A DNA stretch of 64,000 nucleotides from Chamaecrista fasciculata (taxonomy: Eukaryota; Streptophyta; Magnoliopsida; Fabales; Fabaceae), in assembly GCA_003254925.1 (NCBI GenBank), contig QANZ01050028.1:77153-141152 (forward strand). Reading direction: 5' to 3'. Each line of letters starts with the position of its first letter. The stretch's first letter is position 1. Under the pieces are notes generated by a model, which was not told where the DNA came from, did no database searches, and was given only the letters and a program-made list of their open reading frames with translations. A program made the translations under genes and the position numbers. Shown here in pieces: positions 36,715-50,028 of this stretch.

Positions 36715-37933
36715 ATCTCAAAATTATATTTTATTACTGTATTTTTTTAACTTTTTGTCTTTATAAAATACATTATATTTCATTAAAAGATTTAATAGTT
36801 CTCAAATAAGTAAAATAAAGAAAGATCAAACATGTAATTTAATAGTGGATAAAACTTATATCAAATTTTTTATATTCTTGCTATCAAGTTCCACCAATCA
36901 CAAATCTTGATTACATTCTCTCTCTTCAATGATTGGTCACGCAAAAAGTGGTGTTTAATATTCTCTCTCTATCATGATTGGTCATATATAAAATTTTTGT
37001 CAAGTGTCAAATGTTGATTGGAGAACTTAATAGCAAAGATGGAGGGAACTTGACATAAATTTTGCTTTCTACTACTTGAATTATTTTATGATCTTCTTAT
37101 CTACACCTATATTCTATCACAAACAGTAGTCTTAAATTTTAGACTAAACTCATGATAATGACAAATTTCTTAATTTAATTCCCCAAAAATAAAATTATAA
37201 AACTTAATTCTAAAAGGCATAATTATAATCAGCTTGATGTTTTTGTTAAAGATATTAACAAAATTTTTTATTACAACCACAATGTAATTCTAAATTTTAT
37301 TGATATAAATTTTATTCTGAATAGAAATCAATGTAATGCAAATCCCAATCAGATAGATATTTAATTTAAATAAACGTCTTTACAATATCTCCGGCACTGC
37401 TAACAATCTCAAATACATTACAACGTTCTACATAAAAATAGAAAACATTTTATAGTATATAACAATTACAGCAAACCTAGGAAGATATAGAGTATAGAAT
37501 AACATTAAAATTCTATTATTGACGTCACAGACAATCAAGGGCAAAGAGGTCGTGCTTCAAACTACTTAGGATGATCTCAGCTTAATTAGTTCTTGCATCA
37601 CCTACAATTCTATAACTGTAAATAAGATATTCATGGACCCTCGAGTTACGCAAGCAGTTAAATTGCAGCTATAAACTTTATAGCAAAAGTAATACCATAA
37701 AAAAATCTAGTCCAGCATTGTTGATATCCTTCTCAAATAACGTTTAACTAAAAAAAATGCCAAGAATCGTTTTTTTTCCCAGAGAAAATTACATAAACAA
37801 ACAGCAATAGCTTCAGTGCACGTACAAACATCCTGTCCAACACTAATCACAAGAGTGAGTATTCTTCATCCAACTACACAGGAAGCTTGTCTGGTTCAAA
37901 AACCACACAAATTAGGAGAGCGAGCACCATATC
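36715..37933. other. Intergenic DNA and 3' UTR of the RSA1-like gene
   Basis: No gene supported. The last few hundred bases before 37934 are likely 3' UTR of the minus-strand gene. The 36880-37030 part contains two copies of ATTGGTCA. Confidence 0.4.
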
Positions 37934-40900
37934 TCAAATATCAGGCATTCGCACCAGCTTATTATATAGTATTCGATCATCTCTCCCGGTGTTGCTCTCT
38001 AATAATGCACTTTGTACAAGTTCCTGATTCAAATAAAGCATTATAATGCAGGTCTTAGAGAAAATAAGAAAGAATAATGAGACTAATGTGCTAAAAATAT
38101 GGAGAGATTCTCACATTTGCAGGCAATAAAGTATAACTAAACATTTCCAATATCTGCTTACCTTGACATCCCTGTGAGAGAGGAATTTCCCAAGATTGTG
38201 GACAATTAATCTCATATCTTCAACCTGAAAGGCAATATATGCTTGTCACTATTCTTAAGAGGAACTTAAGAAACAGTAAATAAAGAGAACAGTGCTTACC
38301 CTGATGTACCCAACTCGATTCCGATCAAAAAACCGGAAAGCCTATTATGAGTCAGAAAATAAACATTAAGACAACAAAACCAAATGTCATTTGCATGATT
38401 AAAAAAAGAAACATGACCAAAAACGGTGTAAAGAATGCACATGAAATACCCGCAGTAATTCTTTGTCTGCGGCAGCGTCCTTAACATTTTGGTTTTCTTT
38501 ATTACTCTTATCAACTTTATCTTCCGTTTCTTCATTGGAATGAGTGTCAGACTTAGATTCTTTTACTTCTTCTTTAACCTTAGGTTCCTCTTCCTCCTTA
38601 GAAGTTTCGTCTATTTCTTTATCAATGACAGTGGCATTATCAGTTTCAACATTTGTGCTGCCTTTTTGGTCTGCATTTTTCTCACTAGCTGAATCATGCT
38701 CAGGACTACCATTTTCCATTTCTTCAGGATCCTCCTCTGGATCTTCCTCCTCCTCTGTTCCATCTTCCATCTTCACGTCATCATCTTCAACAACAGAGCT
38801 ATCATTCTTTGCAGTTTTCTCATCATCTGCTTTTACTGTATTTGATGAATCCAAATTAGATGATTCAGTTTTCACAGAAGGATCATCACCCTTGGGATCA
38901 TCACCCTTTGGACGCTTTGCAGGCGTTGCTTTGACATTTTCCTTCTCCTGTTCCTCTTCTCGCTGCCTCTTTCGCTGGTTTCTTTTCATCACAAATTTAA
39001 TGCGCAGTTTCTGTTTTTTTTTTTCAAGGGAGGAGAGGTACAAAATTGTAATTCAGTATGCCTCCGAAGAATCAAATCAGACAAAAAATCAACAGAACAA
39101 ATTTTAACCAACCTGAAGAAATGTCAAAATTCGACATCCCATTTGATACTGAAGCATTTCATATAATGATTCAGCAAATAATGAAAGCTGCATAAACAAG
39201 CAAGGGATAAATAGGCTATAAAAAGGTTTCAGATTTTCAACATGAGAATTGGATTGCATGTTTGCCAAGAGGAAAAAGGTCGCAGATGAGGGAGATAGAT
39301 ACAACTGCTGCATTATAGAAGCAAATAAAAGCAGGTAAACAGACCTCAAATGTTGATTCTTCAATGTCTTTGTCAGTGTAATCCAACAGAGAATCCAGTG
39401 AAAGTGACAATGAACGTAGCTGTAACAGAAATAACAAACTTAGACTGGTGCATTTTTTTATAGAAAATGTAACTTTTCTTTCTACAACTGTGCAAAGTTA
39501 GCATACCTTGGATTCTTTAGACCCCTTCGTCTGGAGAATAAATCCAGAGTGTCGAGGAGGTTCATCAGACTTCCTCTTTTCTTTCACTTCTTTACTGGAT
39601 TTGGTTTTAGATTCATCTTTTCCGCCCCTCTCTTTTGTTACTTTTACATCTTTTGACTTATCACCATCTTTCAATTTACCCTTGCCATTATGAGTATCTT
39701 TCTCAGAAGCTTTCTGCTTATCTATCTCAGTTCCACTTTTTTCACCAGATGCTTTATCAACCTTTTTGTCATCCGCATCAGACTTTGTGCCTGCTTTATT
39801 TGGAACAACCTTATCTTGTTTCCCAGAGGTAGCAGGCTTTGACTTTAATTTAGGAACCGTCTTTTCAGATTTGTTCACCTCAGCCACTGAGTTATCTGCA
39901 TCAGTAGTCTGCTTGGGTGTACTTTGTGTGTCAGCTTGTACCTGAGGAGCCACTACATTCCCTTCATTCTGTTGGTCAGAAACCTCCGCCTTTGACACTC
40001 CAGCAGTCACTTTTTTTTTAGGTACTCGCTTGATGATTTTCTTCTTTTTTGTTGTTTTCACACCAGAATCATTAACTGTTGTAACTGTTGCATCTGACTT
40101 GTCTTGCGGTTTATCATCAGAATTATTTGTTCCCTTCTTATCTTTCACCTCAACACCATCTGTTTTCCCCACAGAAGCATCCTCTATAGATGCCGTTTTT
40201 GCAGAAGCACTATCCCCACTAAGATTCACAGAAGATTTTTCGTCCTGAGCAGGAACATTTGATATCATTTTGTCGGCATTGTCCTTCTCATTTGATTTGT
40301 CCAGTTGTTTGTTGGCAGTACCATTAGTCTTATTGGCAACTTTCTGCTTCACAATCTTCTTTATAATCTTCTTTTTCACAGTCTTCACAGTACCAGTAGT
40401 CTTAGGAGTGGCAGGTTCCCCTTGCGCCTTTTTATCGACAGTCTTGACTTCCTCAACATTGTCAGCCCCATCATTTTGGGCAGGTTTATTGTTAATCGCT
40501 CCACTCTTTTCTGCAACTTCTTTCTTAACATTATTGCTTTTCTCCTTTTTGACATCTGGTTGTCCTGATGTTGCAGAAACTTTCTTCTTCTCCAATTTGT
40601 CTAAATTAGAACCATAAAAGTATAAAAGAAGCCAGGCACAATAGTTAAAATGGATGGATGAGTAGAAAAATTGGTTGGATGACCTGCACAAGATAAAGAC
40701 ATTCTCCACTCACCTTTGGGTGCTTCCTTGTTATCTCTTGACTTCTGGTACAATATAAAACAATTATTAAAAAAAGGAGACGGCAAGCTAAAAAAATATG
40801 CCTTCAGATAAAAGTATCCTGCAAAATAAAATCATGAACAAACTTCATCAATAGAGACAGACCTCTCTTTTTAAAGAAAGTTTATGCTCTCTCTCAGCAA

Positions 40901-43900
40901 CAGCCTTCTTGTGAGCAAGCCACTGGTTACGCCAAGCATCCAGTGAGGGGAGGCAGTCAGACAAATTGGGAACAAACAGTACAGTGATCTCCTTGTGACT
41001 AAACAGACCATTTTTGCCAACTCTATCATAGTGTATCTGCAAAGTAAAAAGATATTAATTTTCCAAGTCATAATAGGCAAATAAGCGAAAAAACCAAAAT
41101 AAGACCGTCTTAAACCAAAATCATTAGAAAGGGTCATTACTGCTATTATAGCCTTGATTTTATTCCCAAAATTTAGTTTTTCCACAATAAAACAGTTCCA
41201 CCACCATATGATTATGAGGCATAGATCACGGGAACCCAACTAGGCCAAAGGGCATTAAAAACCTAGAGTTCTTCGAAGCACAGCTAGCAGAAATCCAGGG
41301 CAAATAATAAAAAAAGTGTTTTCAGTTAGCAGTGACTAAAGAATGTATACACAAGTGATACAAATTTATGCCAATGCTCTAAAGCAATTTCATCCAGTTT
41401 TTCACAGTAACCACTATTGTTTAGTTCACTGCTTGCGTGCACAAGTGTCTTTTTGTGAGCATGTGGCTGAATTGAGAGAATTTCTATTTTAGTTCAATAA
41501 CTTACTCAGAATAACCTCTTAAAGATTTGAGCAAACAACTACCAATAAAAAACATACTATACATAACCTATAATAGCAAAAGGAACCAATGTTTTGCAAT
41601 TCAAAGAATCATGAATATGATAGAGATATGAATGGCCTTTCAGTCAGTATTGTAAGCTGTAGTTCCAAACAAACTGAATATAGATATATCTACTGCAACA
41701 TAACCAGAGTAACCAGACCAGCACCTCAAGGAAACGATTCCACTGCTGACAATTTTGCAAATCAAGTTGTACAACATCCTTTGCATATCTACAAAAAAAT
41801 GAACAACTTAAGCTAACCCAGTGATGGATACCATAAATTCAACCAATGATCAGCAGCCTTAAGCATAAAAACCTGAGGGCTGTCTGGATCAAGGAGTTAT
41901 CATCAACAGATGGATCATCCCCATCAACAGATTCACAACGTCCACCAACTGCCATAAAAGAATGGTCCTTCTTAAGGACAGCAAACCTAAGGATATTGCA
42001 GATATGAGGGATGCGATCGTCAAAACTTTTATCAGATGACAGATCCTCCAGAGCACTCCTACTAAGTCCGCTCAACAAAATTATCTGACCACGGGAGAAA
42101 AGTTATTTGGATACTGAAAATAATTATTTACAGTAAGTGTGATCGTGATAAACAAGAATAAGACGGACAGTGGACCAAATAGACAATTAAAGGAAAGATA
42201 AGCTACTTCCGAAAAATCCACACCTCATTTTTCCATAGAAGCTCATAGCATCAGACCTGCCTTTCGTTTATTAAAGGATACACAAGGGAGGCTAAGTCAT
42301 TAACTCATTATATTCATATGAATATCATCAATTCCAATTTTTTCTCTTAGCGATGTTAAGCTTCTTAATAAGAAAGCTTAAGAATATAAATAAGAGATTT
42401 TTATTAGCAACTAATTTCATTTATATGGCTGACACTTCCAATAAAGTTCCTTCAGCACTTAAGGTATTAAAATTCCAAAATTTTCCAACTTCTTTCTTCA
42501 TTATGCTAATCCAATTCCTCTTATTTAACCCTAGAAATCATAATTCAGAAATACATGTGAAGCTCACAAGCTATCAACAACCGCATTCCACAAAATAAAT
42601 TAGACCACCCTTTTTATCATATAAAAGAATATCACAAGAGAAGACTGATTAAGTACTGGGGGGAAGAATAAAACAAGACATGCAAACTAAAAGTTCAGAG
42701 CTAAGTGTCCTAATTTTACAAAAGTCACAAAGCTGCCCAACATATCCAAGGTAGAAACCTCCCTAACAACAAGTTGAGCACCAGACGGAAGCCAAGCTCA
42801 CAAACACTAATTCATTGAATTCAACAAAAATCCTACTCTATAAGAAGGGAACCTCAACTTCTAAACATAAATCTTCACAGTAAAATTGAAAATTTTCACC
42901 ATGTTTCTTAAGATAAAATTTTCACCATGTCTTTGAAAAACTGTATAAACTTTTAGTTAGAAGCTAAAAATTCATCCACAAAGACAAAATCAATGATACA
43001 CTTTAACATGCACACAATAACAATTGACAAAAACTATAAGTTAATTACACTACAAGAAATTTCAGACAGAAATTAAATGGACAATGCCTTCTCCAATGGG
43101 TCACATATTCAATCAATAGAATCAGATTACAATGTTTAAAGATAAACCTACTTTTGCATTCCAAACTGTATTTCTTTGTTCAGAACTTGAAGGTTGTCCA
43201 ACCAAAAGATTTGTGGACGAATCTCTGGGCTCAGCACGACTTTCTTCTTCAACAAAATCATGTTCAAAACTGCTTCACTCAAGAAAGGTAAGTATTGTAT
43301 ATTTTGATCTTAATTTGCATTTGTTAAAAAAAAAAAAACAGTGCTCCCAATTCTGAGGAATCTGAAGTGGTAGAAAAGATAAACTCAAACAACATAAATA
43401 AACCAATAATTCCTTTCATAGTCTCCAAAATTGTTTAAGGGAAAAGAAGTTAAGACCAAAAAGAAAAAGTAGGTTTATACAGCTTTCCGTAACTAGTTAG
43501 TATGATATCCCAATATTCTGTTTTTATCTCCAAGTCATCAAGGACCAGAGTAGTAATTAACAGTTGTTAAAAATTACATACCATGTATAAAAATATTTTT
43601 CATAATTAGATTGCAGAAAGGAAGATTCTGTGCTTCAAGGTAAGGTAGAAATAAGAAAATATAGAAATAGAACTCAACACATAATGCACCTTTCATAGAA
43701 ATATCTTGGTGCAATGCAACTGTGATGACACAAAGAACAAAGAAAGATACCTGATAGGAGTATGAAGGGACAGTTTAAGATCAACCTTTGGCCAGTTTAC
43801 AACAGCCTAAAGCATTTGACATAATATTGTTAACACAATATCCAACCATCACTGATTCACTGTCAAACAAAGGAAATCATAACATAAATACTTAAATATA

Positions 43901-46900
43901 CCTTGCAGAATTCAGGGGACACAAAGAGCCGGGGGTATCGCTTATCTAATGAGAGGTAGTCCCTTTCACTATCCACCAAACTGGATGGGTAAACCTGTTC
44001 ATCATGCAGATTAAATAAACAGTCAAAGAATTAACAAATTTCATTTCACTATGGGCAGATAAGTCCCAAAATGTTATACTGAAGGAATGTGGACATCATA
44101 AACCCAGGGGAAGAGAAGTATTATTTTCAACAGATCAATTCACATTGATTCTCAGAGAGGCGAACTTCCAATGTAGGCTAAAAAGAGTATGCACACATTC
44201 TTGCAGACCTATATGACTTTTTCTCCTAGTCTAGAGCCTATAGTAAAATAGTCCTACCAAAAAAAAAAACATTAAACCAAGGCTGATGGTATAAGGAATA
44301 CAGAAGGATTTAAGCAATGACCAACAGGAAGGACTAGGAAGAGATCATTAAAAATGAGGAAAAAGAACATGAAACAACAATCATGACTCATGAGCCAAAT
44401 AAACAAAAGAAATTTGAGGAAACACACTCATAACCAAGGACCATGGGTACAAATGGAGATGACATCAAGAAAAGATGTCTTATGACCTACTTTAAGATCA
44501 CAGAGAACTACACAATAAAAAGAGAATCTCGAGACAAGAGGGTTCAGCAAAAGGATAAAGTACTGTCAGTTCATTGTTACAAGAAAGACTAAGACTGTCA
44601 AGGCCACAGCCACAGATCTTGACAAGGTAAACACAACAAAGAAACTAGATCCTTGAAGTGTAACATTCTCGTAATGATTAAGCAACTAAGTTCTTATTTT
44701 CTTTTACCTTGCAGACATAATCTCTCCTTTTTTCTTTAACAGGTGAATGGTGCCTTCAGCATAACAGAACACCGAGTTAGTTAAAAAAGGCTGCAAGATA
44801 TACCAGCAGCTAGATATTTAGAACCAGAGCAGGACGCAAAAAAACAAAAAATCATCAAGATCCACCTATGAGAAACTTCATGATGTGGGGAGTCACGACG
44901 TGTAGATCTACCACCCTCCTTTGTCAAAGATGAACCACGGGGATCCTTTGAAGTAGCACGAGGAGCTTTGGAAGTAGCACGAGGACCTTTTGAAGTAGCA
45001 CGAGGATCCTTTAAGAGCCTCACCGGGCTTCGTTCACGCCTAGTTTCAAGGGCACGTTTGCGCTCTCGCTCCCTCTCCCGCCGCTCCAAAATGCGCTCCC
45101 TTTCGCGTTCCCTTTCTCGTTCACGTTCTCGCAGTCGTTCCCGCTCTTTCTCCCTTTCTCTATCCCTCTCTCTCTCACGCATGCGCTCCCGGCGACGTTC
45201 CTCTTCCCTTAGCTCAAATTCTCTAAGATAACCAGCCCGGTCATCCTTGTGGTCGTCGTGTCCTGGGCGTGACAAACTTCCCGGATAATCTGACTCCTCC
45301 ATAGCACTCCCATGAAGCCCTTTTCCACTAGCATAGTCCCTTCCAGGTGGGAGGCTCACTCCATAATTAGGATTTGATGCACTTTGGGAGTATAAGAGAT
45401 CATCTACGTTTCTCCTTGGACCTGCCCCTAAAATGGATGGAGTATGTTGACTGCTATATGAAGAACTTAGCATTGACGAACCACGAGGATCGGTATCCAT
45501 TCTTCCTCCGTAAGACAAAAGATCTTGGGTGGGATGACGACTAGCAGCAGCCCTTGCTGCAAGGTAATCAGTTTGTCTGCCAGAAACGTGTTGCTACTCA
45601 GTGTAGGGAGAAATATTTATACTATTTAAGATAGCTAGGTACTGTTGAGCAGTTCTGCTCAGTTTCGTCAGAGATACAAAAAGGAAAACCAGCTACCTTA
45701 ACATAGGCACTCTTTACAACAAAGGAAAGCCCTTTGGAGTTAATTAACAGAGGAATGGCAGCACAAGTTGATGGATGAAACCAAGTCATATTTGAACAAA
45801 AATACAATGCACATCCATTAGATAAATACCTGGTACTCCCGTCAAGTGAGGCAGATTGGAGAGACTGAGCTTTCAGCAATTGCTCTTGTCGAAGCAAAGC
45901 TGCCTGATCAAGGCGCTCATATATTTCAGGTTGCTGTACATTGAGAAAGAAATGCAATATAATAACTTAGAGATAACAATTAGATAAGCGCAAAATTTTT
46001 CCATCTATCACATTCTGAATAAAACTAAAGAAAAATAGAAAAACTATTATAATCTTTCCATGGGTATGCATTTACCTGATGACCAAATCCCACAGGATCA
46101 GCAGCATATCTTCCAGTTGGATCACTTGGTAAGTCTCTACCCATATATGCACTCTGTCGTTCACCATATTGCCGTCTATCTATTCCTGAATAATCCAAAA
46201 CCTTATCACCATACAATTGTTCTGATTTATGACCATATGCATGGCTTGACGACGGGACATAGTCTCCGGAAGCAAATTTAGGTGAATCAGAAACATTTAG
46301 AGCATAACCTCCACGACCTTCCAAAGCTGAAGGCCCAGCTCCCTTGGCACTCAATGAAGGAACCTATTCAAAGTAGTTACATGGTTTAACATATAAAGCA
46401 AAACTAGGACCAAATATCCTCACTAACTAGATTTAAATTTTCCTTGGTAATTCGGTATCATTTTTACAGTCATGTCAAACTTTTTTTTCAATACAATTAT
46501 ACAAGCAATACAAGGAAAAGGATGTACAAAATTTCAGGAGTTACTTCTTTTCTATTGTAAACAGGCCTAATTGAATATTTTACACCTTTACACCCCCCTC
46601 CCCCAAAAAAAAACCACCTATTCACTTTGTTAGAACCGTTGATTTTATTTGATTCAATTTTGAGCCTTTACCACAAACTAATTTGTAAGTACAAACCCCC
46701 TACATCCACTGAACAGCAATTACCCCCAGCCCAGTTATTGTTCAATCTGCCCTCTATTTCTAGCCAAGGGTGAAAAATCATATATTCCTGGCTTAACCCT
46801 GATTACAAGTATAGCCAATTAAAATTAATACAAAATTATAATTAGGAAACTTTTTGTGAATGAGATGGAAACAAAGTTTTATAACAATAATCCATAAACC

Positions 46901-47576
46901 ACTGACCTGCTGCGCACTGCTCAAAGCAGCTGATCCATAGACAGAGCTATATTGTCCCCCATATTGGGTAGATGTAGAAGAATGAGCCCGATACCCACCA
47001 ACATCAAGTTCCTGAGAACCTCCTAATATTGCTGAATGCCGAGAAGCCACAGAATGTTGACTAACATCAGGTCCTCCAACAGAACCTCCAGAATAACCAG
47101 TACCCAACTGCCAAAAAATTAGTAAAAAAAACCATAAAAACCATATCAGATCCATGAATCATCAAGCTGACTATATGACATAAAATGAAAATTGTAAAAC
47201 TTTCACCCTTATGTATTACTCATAAACAGATACAAATATGTTTCTCCTTCATAAAAAGAAAAAACGGATTTCCTATGGTAAGTTCAGCAGGAAAGCACAA
47301 AGAAAAATATCGAAACATCAGAATTCCATCTGAAAGCCTTCAGAGAAGCTTATGACATGAGAATGAGTAAAAAAGATGTAATGGGATGAGAAACCCAGCA
47401 TTCACAAACCAGACCTATATATCAACAGATAGTGCACATAATGCCCAAGGGAGCACATAATATCATCTCGAAAAACAGAAACGAACACGTAAGAACGAAA
47501 GGCTTACATTCTGGGCATATGCAGATTGACCAGCGTAAGATTGGCCGTAACCGCTACTCCCTCTTGAGGAATACAT
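37934..47576 (-). CDS. RSA1: RSA1/EMB1579-like CCAR1-family nuclear protein
   Basis: Twenty coding exons close in frame to 1388 aa: 47576-47508, 47107-46907, 46363-46076, 45933-45830, 45576-44866, 44753-44708, 43994-43902, 43806-43751, 43269-43152, 42084-41873, 41788-41725, 41036-40863, 40744-40714, 40600-39507, 39419-39345, 39187-39113, 39010-38450, 38341-38300, 38224-38162, 38023-37934. N-terminal Gly/Ser/Tyr-rich region (MYSSRGSSGYGQSYAGQSAY), an Arg-Glu repeat (about 45225-45060), an S1-like segment (KEKRRDYVCKVYPSS), the CCAR1/DBC1 core (RYPRLFVSPEF; FLEIHYDRVGKNGLFSHKEI), a Lys-rich disordered exon 14, an acidic exon 17 and a C-terminal EF-hand-like FFDRNRVGYIRVEDMR. In Arabidopsis, SHORT ROOT IN SALT MEDIUM 1 / EMB1579 is a nuclear protein acting in salt response, transcription and splicing condensates. 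Domain order matches; salt function here is inference. Confidence 0.9.
44950..45012 (-). repeat. 21-bp coding minisatellite in RSA1 exon 5
   Basis: Three consecutive 21-bp units (44950, 44971, 44992) encode PRATSK-type heptapeptides: DPRATSK, GPRATSK, APRATSK, followed by a related DPRGSS. The unit length keeps the frame. Confidence 0.85.
45050..45235 (-). repeat. Arg-Glu dipeptide repeat in RSA1 exon 5
   Basis: The protein reads as alternating Arg and Glu/Asp for about 55 residues (RERERDREREKERERLRE and similar). Such mixed-charge tracts are common in splicing-related proteins and are part of the condensate-forming region described for EMB1579 (known for the family; not shown here). Confidence 0.85.
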
Positions 47577-47817
47577 ATTCCTTCACATGAAAGGAAAATC
47601 AAGAATCCTGCAACGTAGACAAAACCGAAAATTGATCATAAAAGAAGCAGTGAACACGAACAAGACGAACGCAAATTTCAAATTCGTTCATTAAAAAGAC
47701 CCAAATAGGAAAATTTGGGAAAAAGCAATCCCCAAAATGGGACTTACAGAATAGAAAAAGGAATTGACGAAAACGAAATTGATGGGGAAGGCGAAAACTT
47801 TATTGGGAGAAGTGATG

Positions 47818-48079
47818 AACCCTAGAAGAGTGTACTAGAGAAGGCGTCTCAGGTAGTAGTGAACGGACATCAACGTTATCTATCGCATGAAGATTGAAGA
47901 AGGGCGTTCGTTCGACCGAGAACACACTGAGAATGACTGAATATGAGTCAGAGACGCAGAGAGAGGGTTTTCGCGGGTTTCATCGGGCCAATTTGGGCCT
48001 TTACTGAAGAACAAGTGACACACCCTAAAGCCCAAAAAAATCATAAAGCCGGATAAATTTTGGCCCAAGAAGAGCCCAA
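47818..48079 (-). promoter_or_regulatory. RSA1 promoter with telo-box and site II elements
   Basis: Upstream of the start codon lies AACCCTAG (about 47818, telo-box-like) and a cluster of TGGGCY/RGCCCA sites: TTGGGCCT at 47993-48000, AAGCCCA near 48029, TGGCCCA near 48060 and AGCCCA at 48073. Site II plus telo-box combinations are typical of plant genes active in growing cells. The link to expression is inference. Confidence 0.45.
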
Positions 48080-48912
48080 ACCTTTTCTCATTTAGAATAC
48101 AAAAGATTGAATATGTATGTTGTTGTCCTCTCTTCTATTTTTGTAAGAATGTGAGGTTGTTTTTCTTATATTGAGTAGTGGGAGTTATATATTCTCTTTA
48201 TGATTTCCTTATGACTAAGATATCGTTTTTTTAAAAAAAAAAATAAAAGACAGGAGTTTCAGGTTTTTGTTAATATTTGCTTCTTAAAATATACAGGTTT
48301 TGGTTAATAAAATATTTTTTAACACAAAACAAATACGTTTTCAAGAGGAAAAAGCACTAGTCCGATAGCCCATAAAAGGTCCAATTTGAGAATCTGTTAA
48401 AATATAAGATACCCAATTATAAATTTTAGTTCATATTTTTGTTTAATATTATGTGAAGACTTGTTGTGCTTAACAAGCCAATCTAAACACTATTTGTTTC
48501 GGTTATAAGTATTTTTTTTTTAAAAATCAATCCAAAATTTCAAATAGTCTGAAGTGTTATGAATTATGATGATTGAATCCATAAATGATTAAAAGGGCAC
48601 ATTGATCTTTCTGGTATTTAGACAAAAAAAAAATCTTTCTGGTATAGGAGTTTTGTTTTCTGAAAATATTTACTTTAGACTCTTTTAGATTTTCGCCACT
48701 GGCTCTAAACAAGAAACTTCACCTCAGTTGCAAAACCAGTTTAAAAACAAAACTCCGATAAATAAATTAAAAAAACAAAAAAAAAACTCCCTTTCAGAGA
48801 AAAATGAAAAGAAAAAAAATTTTAGAGAATTATGAAGAAGAATTTTCTTTTTACAAAAAAGCCAGGAAGTAGCATTGATCAAATCACTCGTGATCCCTAT
48901 CTAATACTTTAT

Positions 48913-48953
48913 GTGGGCCCAAGGCCGCAGTCCAAGCACACGCCTTGGCCCAC
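48913..48953. promoter_or_regulatory. GC-rich hairpin with paired TCP-like sites
   Basis: Left arm GTGGGCCCAAGGC (48913-48925) and right arm GCCTTGGCCCAC (48942-48953) are inverted repeats with one extra C on the left and a 16-base loop. GTGGGCCC fits the class I TCP site GTGGGNCC. A GACGTGGAC lies just downstream (48961) and a TATAAAGG at 49010. No transcript can be assigned. Confidence 0.35.
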
Positions 48954-49949
48954 CAATGGTGACGTGGACTCGGTTAAATCCAGAACTCAAAGTTTAGAAG
49001 AAACCTCTATAAAGGTACTCCTTCCGGTTTTATATATATATATATATATATATATAATGTTTTAGAGAATTTTTTTATTTTAAAATATTTGATGTTTTAC
49101 AAATTCAAGAGAACATTAATTAATTTTTTACCATTCTATCTCTATTATATATAGCAGTGTCATAAATGAATAAACATTTCCCAAGTAATTTAATAAAGAT
49201 AGTTTAGTCTTTTTATCTCATTTTTCTCTTCATTCTAGGTGAACTAACCATTTTCTTAATCAATGTGCATTTAGCTTAAACATCAGATATATAGAATCGG
49301 AGGGAGTAAGTAAAAATATTCTATTTGATAAATAATAAATAAATAAATAAAAAACAAAATGAGAGGGTCATATTCAAAACTCAAAAGGCCAAAAAAGACA
49401 AAATATATATGAATAATAATACCAGGCCAAAAAAAAATTATGAATAATAATAAGTAATATTTAAAAGGTGATCTAAATTTTCCCGTCTCCTTAATTGCGC
49501 ATGCCAAGTTGTTAACATCACAGATTCATCATATTCATAGGTGGAAACTTAAAGGCCTCAATCAACGGTGGAGATTCCTCCGAATATTCTCTCGTTCAGT
49601 TCCCATTCATATCGAAATACTAACCTTATATTATTGGATAAACAACAAAAACAACTTTCTGTATCACTCTAATTTATGGAATGTTTTCTCATTGAACTTG
49701 AACAATAAAAAAATCTTCAATGGTATAGTTTGGACTTTTGGTGTAAGGATTAGCGATAGGCTGAATTAATTCGTTTTTGTTATTTTAATAAATTTAATTG
49801 ATTTAATTATGTAGTAGTAAATAACTAATTAAATCTACGTATTTTGCAAAAATTAAATTATTTCAATGTAACATTGATTATTTTGAGTTTAACTGTTTTG
49901 GGAAATATTAAATATATATAAAGTTTATAGAAAATTAACTTTTTTTTAA

Positions 49950-50028
49950 ACATGGATACTCACACGGATATAGACACATCACATGTCGAATTCTTAAAAT
50001 TACATGATATCACACGATATATATATGT
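49950..50028. mobile_element. Fragment of the GTGTCC-type foldback MITE
   Basis: ATGGATACTCACACGGATAT, then GACACATCACATGTCGAATTC and TTACATGATATCACACGATA match, with changes, the left arm of the element at 188-532. Only one arm is present. Confidence 0.45.

Noticed and set aside
38544-39107. 187-codon Ser-rich plus-strand frame
   Set aside because: Antisense shadow of the acidic exon 17 of the RSA1-like gene.
40030-40617. Plus-strand hydrophobic frames
   Set aside because: Antisense of the Lys-rich exon 14 of RSA1; the Lys codons read as Phe and Leu on the other strand.
49509-49769. 86-codon plus frame downstream of the promoter-like island
   Set aside because: No recognisable domain and no splice or codon evidence, so not called as a gene.
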